DNA from: Pseudomonas caricapapayae
Lineage (GTDB): Bacteria > Pseudomonadota > Gammaproteobacteria > Pseudomonadales > Pseudomonadaceae
Direction: 5' to 3'
Assembly (NCBI RefSeq): GCF_001400735.1
Contig: NZ_LJPW01000054.1
Location: 1-64,000 of the forward strand
Length of the DNA stretch: 64,000 nt
Made by a program: the position numbers and the translations under genes. Shown here piece by piece: positions 10,851 to 19,184 of the stretch. Numbering within the stretch: position 1 is the stretch's first letter; each line of letters begins with the position of its first letter. The notes under the pieces were generated by a model. That model searched no databases and was not told where the DNA came from. It worked only from the letters and a program-made list of their open reading frames with translations.

Positions 10851-11191
10851 CCTGGCTGATGCTGCTGAGCGCATGCCTGCTGACGTGCCTGGGCCAGATC
10901 GAACAGAAGTACGCAGTGGAAGGCTGGCGCGGTGCATTTCCCGGCGTGCTGACTGCACTGCGCTCGAAGCGGCTCTGGCTGGCGATGGTCTTCCTCGGGC
11001 TGGGTCTGCTGACTTGGCTACTGGTACTGCAACGCATGGAGGTAGGCATCGCTTATCCGATGCTGGGCCTCAACTTCGTACTGATCACACTGGTGGGTCG
11101 CTATGTTTTCAAAGAGCCGGTTGATCCGCAACACTGGCTTGGTATCGCGCTGATCCTGGTCGGTGTACTTCAGTTGGGGCACCAGGCATGA
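10847..11191 (+). CDS. arnE: Ara4N-undecaprenyl flippase subunit ArnE
   Basis: Small multidrug-resistance-type (EamA/SMR) membrane protein of 114 residues with four predicted helices. With ArnF it forms the heterodimer that flips undecaprenyl-phosphate-L-Ara4N across the inner membrane. Recognisable are [17 protein letters not shown] at the start and [18 protein letters not shown] in the third helix. It overlaps arnT and arnF by 4 bases each. Confidence 0.94.
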   Translation: MTWLMLLSACLLTCLGQIEQKYAVEGWRGAFPGVLTALRSKRLWLAMVFLGLGLLTWLLVLQRMEVGIAYPMLGLNFVLITLVGRYVFKEPVDPQHWLGIALILVGVLQLGHQA

Positions 11192-11622
11192 GCCGCCGCC
11201 GCGCGATCATGTGCGCCATGACCAGCGTTGGCCTGGTCAGCGGCGCGCAGTTAGGCATGCGCTGGAGCATGAGCCGCCTGCCCTCGCCCGGACAGTGGCT
11301 CAACCTGCAGGCTGCCGCGCAGGTTGAGTCCGGCGCTGTCGCCGTCATCTGCGTCTCGATCACGGCCTATGCACTCTCCATGCTTTTCTGGCTGCTGGCC
11401 CTTCGCGATTTACCTCTGAGCCGTGCCTATTCGTTGCTCAGTATCAGTTATGCGCTGGTCTATACGCTGGCCGCTGCACTTCCATTTTTCAACGAGACGT
11501 TCACGGTATCGAAAACTGTGGGTGTCACGCTGATCGTGACAGGTGTCCTGACCATCAACCTGCGCCGCATTCCCAGCTCACCCACTCAGGATCTTTCCCA
11601 TGAAAATCAGCGTTTTCGGTAG
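11188..11622 (+). CDS. arnF: Ara4N-undecaprenyl flippase subunit ArnF
   Basis: Second SMR-like subunit, 144 residues, with four hydrophobic helices; [20 protein letters not shown] and [18 protein letters not shown] are typical of ArnF. It works with ArnE. The stop at 11622 lies 23 bases inside the ugd coding region, so ugd translation is probably coupled to arnF. Confidence 0.93.
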   Translation: MSRRRAIMCAMTSVGLVSGAQLGMRWSMSRLPSPGQWLNLQAAAQVESGAVAVICVSITAYALSMLFWLLALRDLPLSRAYSLLSISYALVYTLAAALPFFNETFTVSKTVGVTLIVTGVLTINLRRIPSSPTQDLSHENQRFR

Positions 11623-12994
11623 CGGATATGTAGGCCTGGTACAAGCGACCGTACTTGCCGAAGTCGGCCATGATGTTGTCTGCATGGATATTGACCAGGC
11701 AAAAATCGATCAACTGCGTCAAGGGCAGGTGCACATTTACGAGCCTGGCCTGGCCAATCTCGTACGCGACAACCTGGACCATGAGCGCCTGCACTTCACC
11801 ACCGACGAACAACTGGCGGTGGTCCACGCCGAGGTGCTTTTCATTGCGGTCGGTACGCCTTCCCGAATGGATGGTTCGGCCGATCTGAGCGGTTTTTTCG
11901 CGGTAGGCGAAGCCATCGCCCGACACCGACGCGAACCGCTGATCATCGTCGAGAAGTCCACCGTGCCGGTCGGCAGTGGAGATGCCCTGCGAGGCCATAT
12001 CGACAAAGCGCTGCGTCACGCCGGTCGGTTGTTGCAATTCGATATGGTGTCCAACCCGGAATTCCTCAAGGAAGGCTCGGCGGTCAACGATTGTCGGCGA
12101 CCGGACCGGATTGTCATCGGCTGCGAAAATGAAGCGGTGCGCAAAGTCATGCGTGAGCTGTATGCACCATTCAACCGCAATCATGACCGGATCATGTTCA
12201 TGGACCTGCGCAGCGCCGAACTGACCAAATACGCCGCCAATTGCATGCTGGCGACCAAGATCAGCTTCATCAACCAGATCGCCGAGCTGGCGGAGCATCT
12301 GGGCGCAGACGTCGAGTCCGTGCGGCTGGGCATCGGTGCAGACTCACGCATTGGTTACGATTTCATCTATCCGGGTTGCGGCTATGGTGGCTCATGCTTT
12401 GGCAAGGACATTCGCGCGCTGATCCACAGCGCCAGAGAAGCCCACTGCTCCAACGACCTGTTGTCGGTCGTCGAGGCAATTAACGAGCGGCAGAAGAACA
12501 AACTGTTCGAGCGGGTCAATGCTTTTTATGAGGGCGACCTGCGCGGCAAGACATTTGCCTTGTGGGGCCTCGCATTCAAACCCAACACTGATGATATGCG
12601 CGATGCCCCCAGCCGTGTCCTGATGGAAGCACTGTGGGAAGCCGGTGCCAGCGTTCGGGCATTTGACCCGGAAGCCATGCAGGAAACCCAGCACATCTAT
12701 GGTCATCGCAAGGACCTGATTCTCATGGGAACACCGGAATCGGCGCTCAACGATGCCGACGCACTGATCATCTGCACCGAATGGCAGCAGTTCAAAGCTC
12801 CGGACTTTGAGCTGATACAGCAGCGGCTCAGCGCGCCCGTCATCTTCGATGGCCGGAATCTGTATGACACGGAACGGCTGGCAAAACGAGGCTTCCACTA
12901 TTTCCCCATGGGTCGAGGTGAATCGTGCGACCTGCCGATCCCGCAGAAACAGTGGACGCAGTACGACGACCTGGTCAGTGGCCAGGCCCTATAA
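11600..12994 (+). CDS. ugd: UDP-glucose 6-dehydrogenase (last arn operon gene)
   Basis: NAD-dependent four-electron oxidation of UDP-glucose to UDP-glucuronate, the substrate of ArnA. Length is 464 residues, usual for the family. The Rossmann motif [12 protein letters not shown] is at the start, TEKxTVPVG-type EKSTVPVGSG follows, and the catalytic thiol is C266 in GCGYGGSCFGKD. The C-terminal UDP-binding domain contains WGLAFKPNTDDMRDAPS. This gene is the pmrE position of the Pseudomonas arn operon. A GGATC ribosome-binding site lies inside arnF. The gene ends 33 bases before the stop of the convergent ArnT-like gene. Confidence 0.96.
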   Translation: MKISVFGSGYVGLVQATVLAEVGHDVVCMDIDQAKIDQLRQGQVHIYEPGLANLVRDNLDHERLHFTTDEQLAVVHAEVLFIAVGTPSRMDGSADLSGFFAVGEAIARHRREPLIIVEKSTVPVGSGDALRGHIDKALRHAGRLLQFDMVSNPEFLKEGSAVNDCRRPDRIVIGCENEAVRKVMRELYAPFNRNHDRIMFMDLRSAELTKYAANCMLATKISFINQIAELAEHLGADVESVRLGIGADSRIGYDFIYPGCGYGGSCFGKDIRALIHSAREAHCSNDLLSVVEAINERQKNKLFERVNAFYEGDLRGKTFALWGLAFKPNTDDMRDAPSRVLMEALWEAGASVRAFDPEAMQETQHIYGHRKDLILMGTPESALNDADALIICTEWQQFKAPDFELIQQRLSAPVIFDGRNLYDTERLAKRGFHYFPMGRGESCDLPIPQKQWTQYDDLVSGQAL

Positions 12995-13027
12995 CAGCGC
13001 AGCGCCGATCACGATGCTGGGTGGCCG

Positions 13028-14593
13028 TCAGTTATCGACAGCCATTGGTGCCTGGCTGACAAAATAGTAACTACGCTCTCCGACCTTGACGCTGTCAATA
13101 ATCCGCAGCGGTGGCCTCGGCACCTGCAGACTTTCCATGACGGCGACGTTTTTGTCGGCGTTTGCAAGAAAGCTGTTCAGTTGCGTGTCAGAAGCGAGTG
13201 TTTCAAGCAAGCGCTGGCTATAGAACACGCTGGCCCCTGCCAGCCGTTCACTGGGCTGGAACAAAGCAACCTGCCGTCCCTGCAACTGCAAGGCGTGAAC
13301 CTTGTCGGTCAACGGCAGAAGTGACTGCCGGTCTGCTCGTGGTACCAGCCATAGGGCTGCGCTCAGATAACCTGCCGTAATCAGCACGACTCCCGCAGCA
13401 ATGATTGCTTTTTGATTGCGACTGATAAGCGCCGCAAACGAAGAATCACTCGACCGAGCCTGCAATCGCTCGCCCAGAACAAATGCATACTCCGCTGCAA
13501 TGACCGCCGCAGCGGGTGCCAACGACATCAGATAAACCATGCGTTTACTGGAAGCCAGCGACAACAGCAGGAACTGCGCACTCAACCACAGAGTGAAAAA
13601 CAGCAGATAACGGTTGGCCATTAGCTGCTTGCGCAAGTGCCACAGTCCCAGATAAACCAGGACATTCCATGGCAAAAAGGCTTCGGGCAGTTTTGTCAGG
13701 TAATAATAGGCAGGCTCATAATGCCCCGCTTCTTCGAACGAACCACTGAAGCGGCCGACGCTATTGGTCCAGAGAACATCCTTCAAGGCCTGCACACCGC
13801 CTTGGCTATACAGGAAACACAACCAGCACAGCAGCGGGGTCAGGCCCAGCAACGTGAACATTGCCGGGCGCAGCCAATCAGCCAGTACCATGCGTTTGTG
13901 TTGCAAGGACTCGCACACTAGCACGGCGAAAATCACCACCCCCGGCATGGCCAGCCCCAATACACCTTTACTCAGGGTCGCCACTGCGATACCCAGCGCG
14001 AACAGCAACCAGGGCCGTATGGAGAATGCGTCGCTGCGCAATCGATTACTGGCGTGGAAGAATGCCAGCAATGCTGTAGCGACACCCAGAGCCAACAATG
14101 CGTCCTCGCCCACTTGCCGCGAATTGCTCCAGAAGCTGGCCTGCGTCGCGAGCATGAACGCGGCAACCCAAGCGACTGAAGCTGGTCGCCCGAAACGCCG
14201 CAGCATGCTGTACAGCAGCAGCACGCCAAGCAGCCCGGCACAGGCAGAAGCCAGCCTTACCGACCAAGGTTCAGGACCGAATATCCGAATAGCGGCTGCA
14301 TCCAGCCACACACTCATCGGCGGTTTTTCCAGGAAAGGCTGATCGTTCAGCTTCGGCGTAATCCAGTTGCCGCTCAGGTGCATTTCCATGGCGATGCCAG
14401 CAACGCGTGGCTCTGTCGAATTCTGCAACTGGTGATTTCCCAGTGCGAAGAAAAACAGCAAGGCACTCAGCAGCAGCAATAACGGCGAAAGTATGCGTGA
14501 ACTCATAGAAGTATACAGCCCATTGCTGCCCCTGCCGCCAGAAGGCACCAACGCCCTGGTATTCGTCATTCGGGGTTTGTCACCCTGACTCAT
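13028..14593 (-). CDS. Second ArnT-like lipid A / PMT-family glycosyltransferase
   Basis: Integral membrane glycosyltransferase of the ArnT/PMT superfamily, about 521 residues. The N-terminus after the first helix reads TEPRVAGIAMEM then GNWITPKLNDQPFLEKPP, which lines up with ArnT's [12 protein letters not shown] and GNWIAPHF...YFEKP. It is thus an ArnT homologue but the acidic pair is changed (TEPR for DETR). About ten hydrophobic helices and a C-terminal periplasmic region follow. The start at 14593 has GGAG 7 bases upstream; another ATG at 14506 (directly before the first helix) lacks a good site. It is convergent with the arn operon. It may use another sugar donor or another acceptor; function is inference. 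Confidence 0.82.
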   Translation of the reverse strand: MSQGDKPRMTNTRALVPSGGRGSNGLYTSMSSRILSPLLLLLSALLFFFALGNHQLQNSTEPRVAGIAMEMHLSGNWITPKLNDQPFLEKPPMSVWLDAAAIRIFGPEPWSVRLASACAGLLGVLLLYSMLRRFGRPASVAWVAAFMLATQASFWSNSRQVGEDALLALGVATALLAFFHASNRLRSDAFSIRPWLLFALGIAVATLSKGVLGLAMPGVVIFAVLVCESLQHKRMVLADWLRPAMFTLLGLTPLLCWLCFLYSQGGVQALKDVLWTNSVGRFSGSFEEAGHYEPAYYYLTKLPEAFLPWNVLVYLGLWHLRKQLMANRYLLFFTLWLSAQFLLLSLASSKRMVYLMSLAPAAAVIAAEYAFVLGERLQARSSDSSFAALISRNQKAIIAAGVVLITAGYLSAALWLVPRADRQSLLPLTDKVHALQLQGRQVALFQPSERLAGASVFYSQRLLETLASDTQLNSFLANADKNVAVMESLQVPRPPLRIIDSVKVGERSYYFVSQAPMAVDN

Positions 14594-14998
14594 CAATTCG
14601 CTCCGCATGCCTGACCTGTTCAGCAAACAGCGACTGTGCTGGCGCTGCCTGTTGGCAAAGGACAGGTTGATCAGCAAGACGTCGATGCCTGGTCAATGAG
14701 ATATGAAAAATTGATCAAGTTGAGTGAAAGGATTTTCATGATTGTTCTTTCAGGCCGGTACGGGTCGCAGACTGGAAACCTCACGCCTCTACATTCGACA
14801 CCAGCAGCGCACCGCTCATCGACTGAATCAAGTCATGTTGCGGAGCTGCTAATGTTATAGACACCATGACTTATCGTGGTGCATGCCCGGACTTTACCGA
14901 TCCATTGGTTCAGCCCGGTGCTGAGGGTGAAGTCGTTTTGGAATAAGTAAAAATGAACGGCGTAAGGGATACTACGCCACCACGATACAGGGAGTGTC
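14594..14998. other. 405-base AT-rich region between ArnT-like gene and metalloprotease
   Basis: Divergent upstream region with no gene. The nonamer ATCGTGGTG near 14874-14882 and its exact complement CACCACGAT near 14979-14987 form a distant inverted repeat, the second copy just before the protease ribosome-binding site (AGGGAG). No other structure was recognised. Confidence 0.5.
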
Positions 14999-17428
14999 AT
15001 GAAAACATTACTGGCGTTTGCGTACTTATCCTTGCTGTGTTTTTTTCATTCGAGTGCCTTCTCTGCAGAGATGAATCCTTATGAACAGATACTTAACACG
15101 TCTCACGGCACCTCCGCGTGTCTGGCGCTCGACAGTAACTTGAGCGCTGTGTCACTGCAGGAGTGTGACACCACAGACCGTCAGCAGTGGATTTTCATTT
15201 CATCGGGCAATATGCTTTATATAAAGAACAAAGCGCTGGGCGGGTCAGCGCAGGAAATTTGTTTGTTTGCGGTCAATCAAAGCAGCGTCAAAATGGCCAC
15301 CTGCGCCAGCGCTGACAGTAATGACTACCAGTCCAAGCGGCTGTGGAGCCGAAACGGAAACACGCCAAGTGTATTGTCAAATAAATATATAGCTGATCTG
15401 GGGTTTGATAACTACCTGCGTCGCGCTGAAAACGAGCAGTTGGTATTTGGCAGTGCCAAAGAAGCCGCCGCAGAATGGACTATCACTCAACCTATTTATG
15501 AGGAGATAGTCAACACCGTTCGGGGCAGCGAAAAGTGCTTGACGCTGGTCGATGACGCGACCTCCGTGGCGCTGGAAACCTGCACAGGCCGACACAATCA
15601 GCAATGGCTTTTCACTCCAGTCGGGCCAAGGCTGTATATAAAAAACAAAGCGCTGGGCGAATTGCAGCAACAAATGTGCTTGTTTGCAGAGAATCAAAAC
15701 AGCGTCAAAATGGCAACCTGCGCCAGTGCTGGCAGTAATGACTATCAGTCCAAGCGTCTTTGGAGCAGAGAAGGCAACACCCCAAGCCTATTATCAAATA
15801 AATACATTAGCGATCGAGGATATGACAACTATCTGCACAGCAATGCAGACGAGCAGTTAGTGTTCGGCAGTCCCAGGGACGACGGCGTGAACTGGATGAT
15901 CGCCAAACGCTATGGGTATATCAGGAACGTTGAGAGGGGGCAGGAAACGTGTCTAGCGCTGTCTTCCAATAACGTCGATGTCGAATTTTCTCCCTGCAAG
16001 AGTGACCCCAGGCAAGACTGGCGGATGTCCTTGATCGCGGCGGGATACGACAAGCTGACCAATCGTTCATTGGCCGGCGGAGAAAGAGAAAAGTGTCTGG
16101 GCTCCACTGTCAAAATGATGGATTGTCAAGGCAGTGGTTATACCTCGCAACGCTCGTGGAGTTATAGCAGACCCCTGCTCGTCTCTGTGCCTGGTTTTAT
16201 ACTACGCAATAAATTCCGAAACGATCTGGGCGGCCAGGAGACGCTAGGTTTTTCAGGAGATACGGTCCAGATGGTACCGGCGATACAGTCGCCTGCAGTG
16301 ACATGGCACTTCGAGCTGCAGGCCCCCTCCATACCCCAGCGCCCTGTCACAGGAAAAGAAAGTAAAGTTCTACTGCTGCATGCAAAATACAGTAATGAAC
16401 CCGCTACCGACCTCGCAAAGGTTCAACAGGGCTTTGTGGGCAGCCCTGGCGATAACTATTCGTTCATCAACGCGGTTCGTATGGCCTCCGGCGGACAACT
16501 AACGTTCAAGGTGGATACGGTGACGGACCTGGACCTGGGTCCGCTACCTTCGGATTGCCCATCAACTGAGTTGAGGCATAAAGCCATAAACCTCGCGCGC
16601 GAAAGGGGATTTGACGCAAGCAGTTATAATTACGTCGCCGTCGAAATTCCTTCAACGTCATGCTCTTGGGCGGGGCTTGCTGCAATGCCGGGCTCTTGGG
16701 CCATGGGTAATGGTACGGGGTGGAAGCCGTGGATGTGGCAACACGAGTTTGGTCATAGTCTCGGCGGGCCACACGCGAAATCGTTGGAACGTTGTTCGTA
16801 CCGTCAAAATGTTGTGCAAATCAGTGGCAATGAGTGCGTCGTCACTGACAGCGGTGATCCCTCGGATACCCTGAATGGCGGAGGGTCACGTCTTTATCCT
16901 ATTCCTTATCTGTACTATGCAGGCTGGCTTACAGATCAACAGTTCACTGAAGTGATTAGAAATGGCAGGTATGAAATTGCCCCCTTATTTAAAGAAGCTA
17001 CTGCCTCGGTTGTCAGAGGCTTACACCTGTATCGCAGCGATGGCAGTTATCTGACGCTGGAGTTTCGTGCGCTTTCACCAGGCTTTGAAAGCTGGTCCCC
17101 GGACGACCCGTTTGTCAACGGCGTTATTGTGAGAGTGGCTCGTTTTGGTCGCAACTCCGTCTCCAACACGCTCGTGGATACAACGCCAGACAGCGAGGGA
17201 CGAATGAAAGACGCTCCATTGGTGCAAGGCAAGTCGTTAGACGATTTGCTGTCGGGGAAGCGCATCACCGTGATCGGCATTGCTGACAAAGGTGCGACGG
17301 TTGAGATCAGCGACCTCCCAAATAACGCGTTGTCAGCACATTTGCCTTTTGAGCGTTCCGCAATGATCCAGGCGGTAGAGCCACCCGAACAGGAAGTGGA
17401 AGGTGGAAAAGTGGGCCGTGAGCGATAA
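14999..17428 (+). CDS. Secreted zinc metalloprotease with three ricin-type lectin-like repeats
   Basis: Large exported protein, 809 residues, with a signal peptide at 1-23 (cleavage likely after FSA). Three related units of about 139 residues follow (29-167, 168-305, 306-440). Each opens with a short I-x-N-x-x-x-G-x-x-x-C-L-x-L pattern and contains Q-x-W, as in ricin-type beta-trefoil lectins. Units 1 and 2 are nearly identical; unit 3 is divergent. A peptidase domain from about 455 carries the extended zinc motif HEFGHSLGGPH (H582, E583, H586, H592) and then GDPSDTLN, similar to gametolysin M11 enzymes, which have GDPSDVMG. The methionine expected in the turn is leucine (L625). The gene is AT-richer than its neighbours, suggesting transfer. 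Target is unknown; the lectin units suggest binding to glycans. Confidence 0.85.
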   Translation: MKTLLAFAYLSLLCFFHSSAFSAEMNPYEQILNTSHGTSACLALDSNLSAVSLQECDTTDRQQWIFISSGNMLYIKNKALGGSAQEICLFAVNQSSVKMATCASADSNDYQSKRLWSRNGNTPSVLSNKYIADLGFDNYLRRAENEQLVFGSAKEAAAEWTITQPIYEEIVNTVRGSEKCLTLVDDATSVALETCTGRHNQQWLFTPVGPRLYIKNKALGELQQQMCLFAENQNSVKMATCASAGSNDYQSKRLWSREGNTPSLLSNKYISDRGYDNYLHSNADEQLVFGSPRDDGVNWMIAKRYGYIRNVERGQETCLALSSNNVDVEFSPCKSDPRQDWRMSLIAAGYDKLTNRSLAGGEREKCLGSTVKMMDCQGSGYTSQRSWSYSRPLLVSVPGFILRNKFRNDLGGQETLGFSGDTVQMVPAIQSPAVTWHFELQAPSIPQRPVTGKESKVLLLHAKYSNEPATDLAKVQQGFVGSPGDNYSFINAVRMASGGQLTFKVDTVTDLDLGPLPSDCPSTELRHKAINLARERGFDASSYNYVAVEIPSTSCSWAGLAAMPGSWAMGNGTGWKPWMWQHEFGHSLGGPHAKSLERCSYRQNVVQISGNECVVTDSGDPSDTLNGGGSRLYPIPYLYYAGWLTDQQFTEVIRNGRYEIAPLFKEATASVVRGLHLYRSDGSYLTLEFRALSPGFESWSPDDPFVNGVIVRVARFGRNSVSNTLVDTTPDSEGRMKDAPLVQGKSLDDLLSGKRITVIGIADKGATVEISDLPNNALSAHLPFERSAMIQAVEPPEQEVEGGKVGRER
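15080..15917 (+). repeat. Tandem 417-base intragenic duplication in metalloprotease gene
   Basis: The segment encoding lectin-like unit 1 is repeated at an offset of 417 bases (139 codons). Shared stretches include AAAGCGCTGGGCG at 15230 and 15647, and long near-identical blocks encoding SVKMATCASA and SNDYQSKRLWSR. Most differences are single-base changes, so the duplication is fairly recent compared with the third, divergent unit. Confidence 0.85.
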
Positions 17429-17494
17429 ACGTCTGCGGCATCACTGGAAGTTACTGGCCTTTGAGTAGGGTGACCTCGGCCAGATTATAGCTGC

Positions 17495-17514
17495 GGGCGC
17501 CGACACCGGCGCCC
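17495..17514 (+). terminator. Hairpin downstream of the metalloprotease gene
   Basis: Perfect 8-bp stem GGGCGCCG / CGGCGCCC with loop ACAC, 67 bases after the stop codon. The following bases (TTGGATAG) are not a strong T-tract. Confidence 0.5.
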
Positions 17515-17617
17515 TTGGATAGTGCGCAGAGTGAGTGCTCTTTACGTACAATGACAAACAGCTTTATGACACACCCAACAATACTGGATACATCAGAATC
17601 GGTACCCAGAAAAGAAA

Positions 17618-17642
17618 ATGGGGAGCGATAAACGCTCCCCAT
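17618..17642 (-). terminator. Rho-independent terminator of the membrane-protein gene
   Basis: Perfect 10-bp stem ATGGGGAGCG / CGCTCCCCAT with a 5-base loop. Read on the minus strand, it is followed by a T-rich tract (TTTCTTTTC). It lies 30 bases after the stop of the gene at 17672-18691. Confidence 0.85.
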
Positions 17643-17671
17643 CCGTTCAGATCTGAATACCGCGCATTACA

Positions 17672-18691
17672 TCAAACCGCAGCAACGACCTTGGCTGGCG
17701 GCTGAGTACGGCGACCCAGTACACCTGCACCCGCCGCTACCAGACCCGAGATCACCAGAGTGATCAGCAGAATCCAGGCACCTTGCGAAACGCGCTTGGC
17801 AGTCACTTCAGCCGCTTCACGAGCTTTCTGTTCTGCCTGAGCTTTCAGCTCCTGGTACTTGGCATAAGCCTGACGGTAGCTGGCCTGGGCCTGATCGACG
17901 ATCTGGTTGGCTTCGGCGTCAGTCTTGTTGCCGCGCGCCTTGATCAGGTTAACCAGCGCCTGACGATCAGCAGCGTCCCATGCCTGGTCGCCCTTGGCTT
18001 TGATACGGTCCATCAGGCCGCCCAATTGCTCATCGGCTTGCTGAGGATTCTGTGCGCTTTGTTTGGCAGTGTTCTGCGCATCTTCCTGAGTTGCCTGGGC
18101 TTCCTGCTTGACATTGTCCGGGTTCAGCTCAGGCTTGCCGGTTTGGCGCATCGCTGTTTCGATCTCGCCCTGAATGTCATCCAGGTTGAAATCGATTCCT
18201 TGAGCGCGCAGCTGATCCTGAATCTTGCCACCAACGGCAGGCGCCACCTGAGCGATACCGCTGCCCAGTGCCGACATACCGCTACCTGCCAGGTTAAGGC
18301 CACCGCGCACGACACCTGTCACTGCACTGGACACCAGATAGACCGTGATCAGCGATACGCTCGCCCACACCAGCAGACCATGAAAAGCGCCTTCGCGTTG
18401 AGCCAGACGGCCTGCCGCCCAACCACCGACGAACAGAGAAATAACCGAGCTGACCACTACCCAGATACCGGCACCCGTACCAATGCCGGACAGTGGATTG
18501 GCTTCCTGCATGGGATCGATACTGGCACTTCCGATTGCCGTCCCCAACAGATTCAACAGCAGCGAAACAACCATGGCCAGAACAACACCGGCCAGAATCG
18601 CACTCCAGGAGATTCGTTTAAGCAGCGGAGCCGCTGCATGAGTTTCGTGGTACACAGGGGCACCTGAGGCGATACGGTCGTCGCGAATCAT
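17672..18691 (-). CDS. Uncharacterised membrane protein with Ala/Gln-rich central region
   Basis: 339-residue protein from the ATG at 18691, chosen because AAAGGAC lies 8 bases upstream; a longer reading would start within the leader. It has three N-terminal helices (about residues 18-42, 65-90 and 95-120), a long soluble region from 135 to 300, and a C-terminal helix near 305-325. The soluble region is rich in Ala, Gln, Asp and Lys, and part of it (KYQELKAQAEQKAREAAEV) looks coiled-coil. The N-terminal SWSAILAGVVLAMVVSLLLNLLGTAIG resembles conserved proteins often annotated PhnA-like, without known function. It is a single gene with its own strong terminator. I do not assign a role. Confidence 0.8.
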   Translation of the reverse strand: MIRDDRIASGAPVYHETHAAAPLLKRISWSAILAGVVLAMVVSLLLNLLGTAIGSASIDPMQEANPLSGIGTGAGIWVVVSSVISLFVGGWAAGRLAQREGAFHGLLVWASVSLITVYLVSSAVTGVVRGGLNLAGSGMSALGSGIAQVAPAVGGKIQDQLRAQGIDFNLDDIQGEIETAMRQTGKPELNPDNVKQEAQATQEDAQNTAKQSAQNPQQADEQLGGLMDRIKAKGDQAWDAADRQALVNLIKARGNKTDAEANQIVDQAQASYRQAYAKYQELKAQAEQKAREAAEVTAKRVSQGAWILLITLVISGLVAAGAGVLGRRTQPPAKVVAAV

Positions 18692-18905
18692 AATAATAGT
18701 CCTTTGAGTCATTGGCAGTGAACGCACAAATGTGTGGCGTACACTTCAATGACCCAGACGGCGCTCAAGAAGTTTAAAACTTTTATAAACTTTTTTTCGC
18801 GCGCCCACCGGCCCATAAAATCGGTAACGATGTTGATCCCTATCAGAGGAACGTAACGTGAGAGCAACGCTCCAAGCGCCTTACAACTTTCCGCCTTGTT
18901 ATCTT

Positions 18906-18953
18906 GTTATGCCGTTATGCCGTTATGCCGTTATGCCGTTATGCCGTTATGCT
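18906..18953. repeat. Octanucleotide tandem repeat GTTATGCC, five perfect copies plus one variant
   Basis: Five exact GTTATGCC units (18906-18945) and a sixth ending in T (18946-18953). Such arrays vary in copy number by slippage. It lies outside any gene, roughly 215 bases upstream of the membrane-protein start. Confidence 0.95.
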
Positions 18954-19139
18954 GATGATTGAAGTTGTCTGATGTCTATTGATGAAAACAGCGATAATCA
19001 GAAGAATGCGCAACGTAAAGCACCACACACTGAGTGTGCATATCCACTGTTCGGTTTTTGATAAGAGCGCAAAAAAACGCACGCCGGAATAACAGTGTCG
19101 GAATAGTACTCCGGCGCCTGCCTCAGTTCGCCTTACGGT

Positions 19140-19171
19140 ATGAGGACCTGCCGAAACAGACAGGTCCTCAT
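19140..19171 (-). terminator. Hairpin downstream of the LOV kinase gene
   Basis: Perfect 11-bp stem ATGAGGACCTG / CAGGTCCTCAT with a 10-base loop, 14 bases after the LOV kinase stop. No clear T-run follows on the minus strand, so termination efficiency is uncertain. Confidence 0.6.
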
Positions 19172-19184
19172 TGTCCGGCACCCT

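Larger units (their letters stand above)
18692..19184. other. 493-base intergenic region with repeats and hairpins
   Basis: Upstream region of the membrane-protein gene and downstream region of the LOV kinase gene. It contains an A/T-rich block at 18770-18797 with AAGTTTAAAACTT and a repeated AAACTTTT, an octanucleotide tandem repeat at 18906-18953, and a hairpin at 19140-19171. No convincing gene is present. Confidence 0.6.

Noticed and set aside
17451..17642. 63-codon minus-strand open frame after the metalloprotease gene
   Set aside because: It spans two hairpins that look like terminators of the flanking genes and has no recognisable features.
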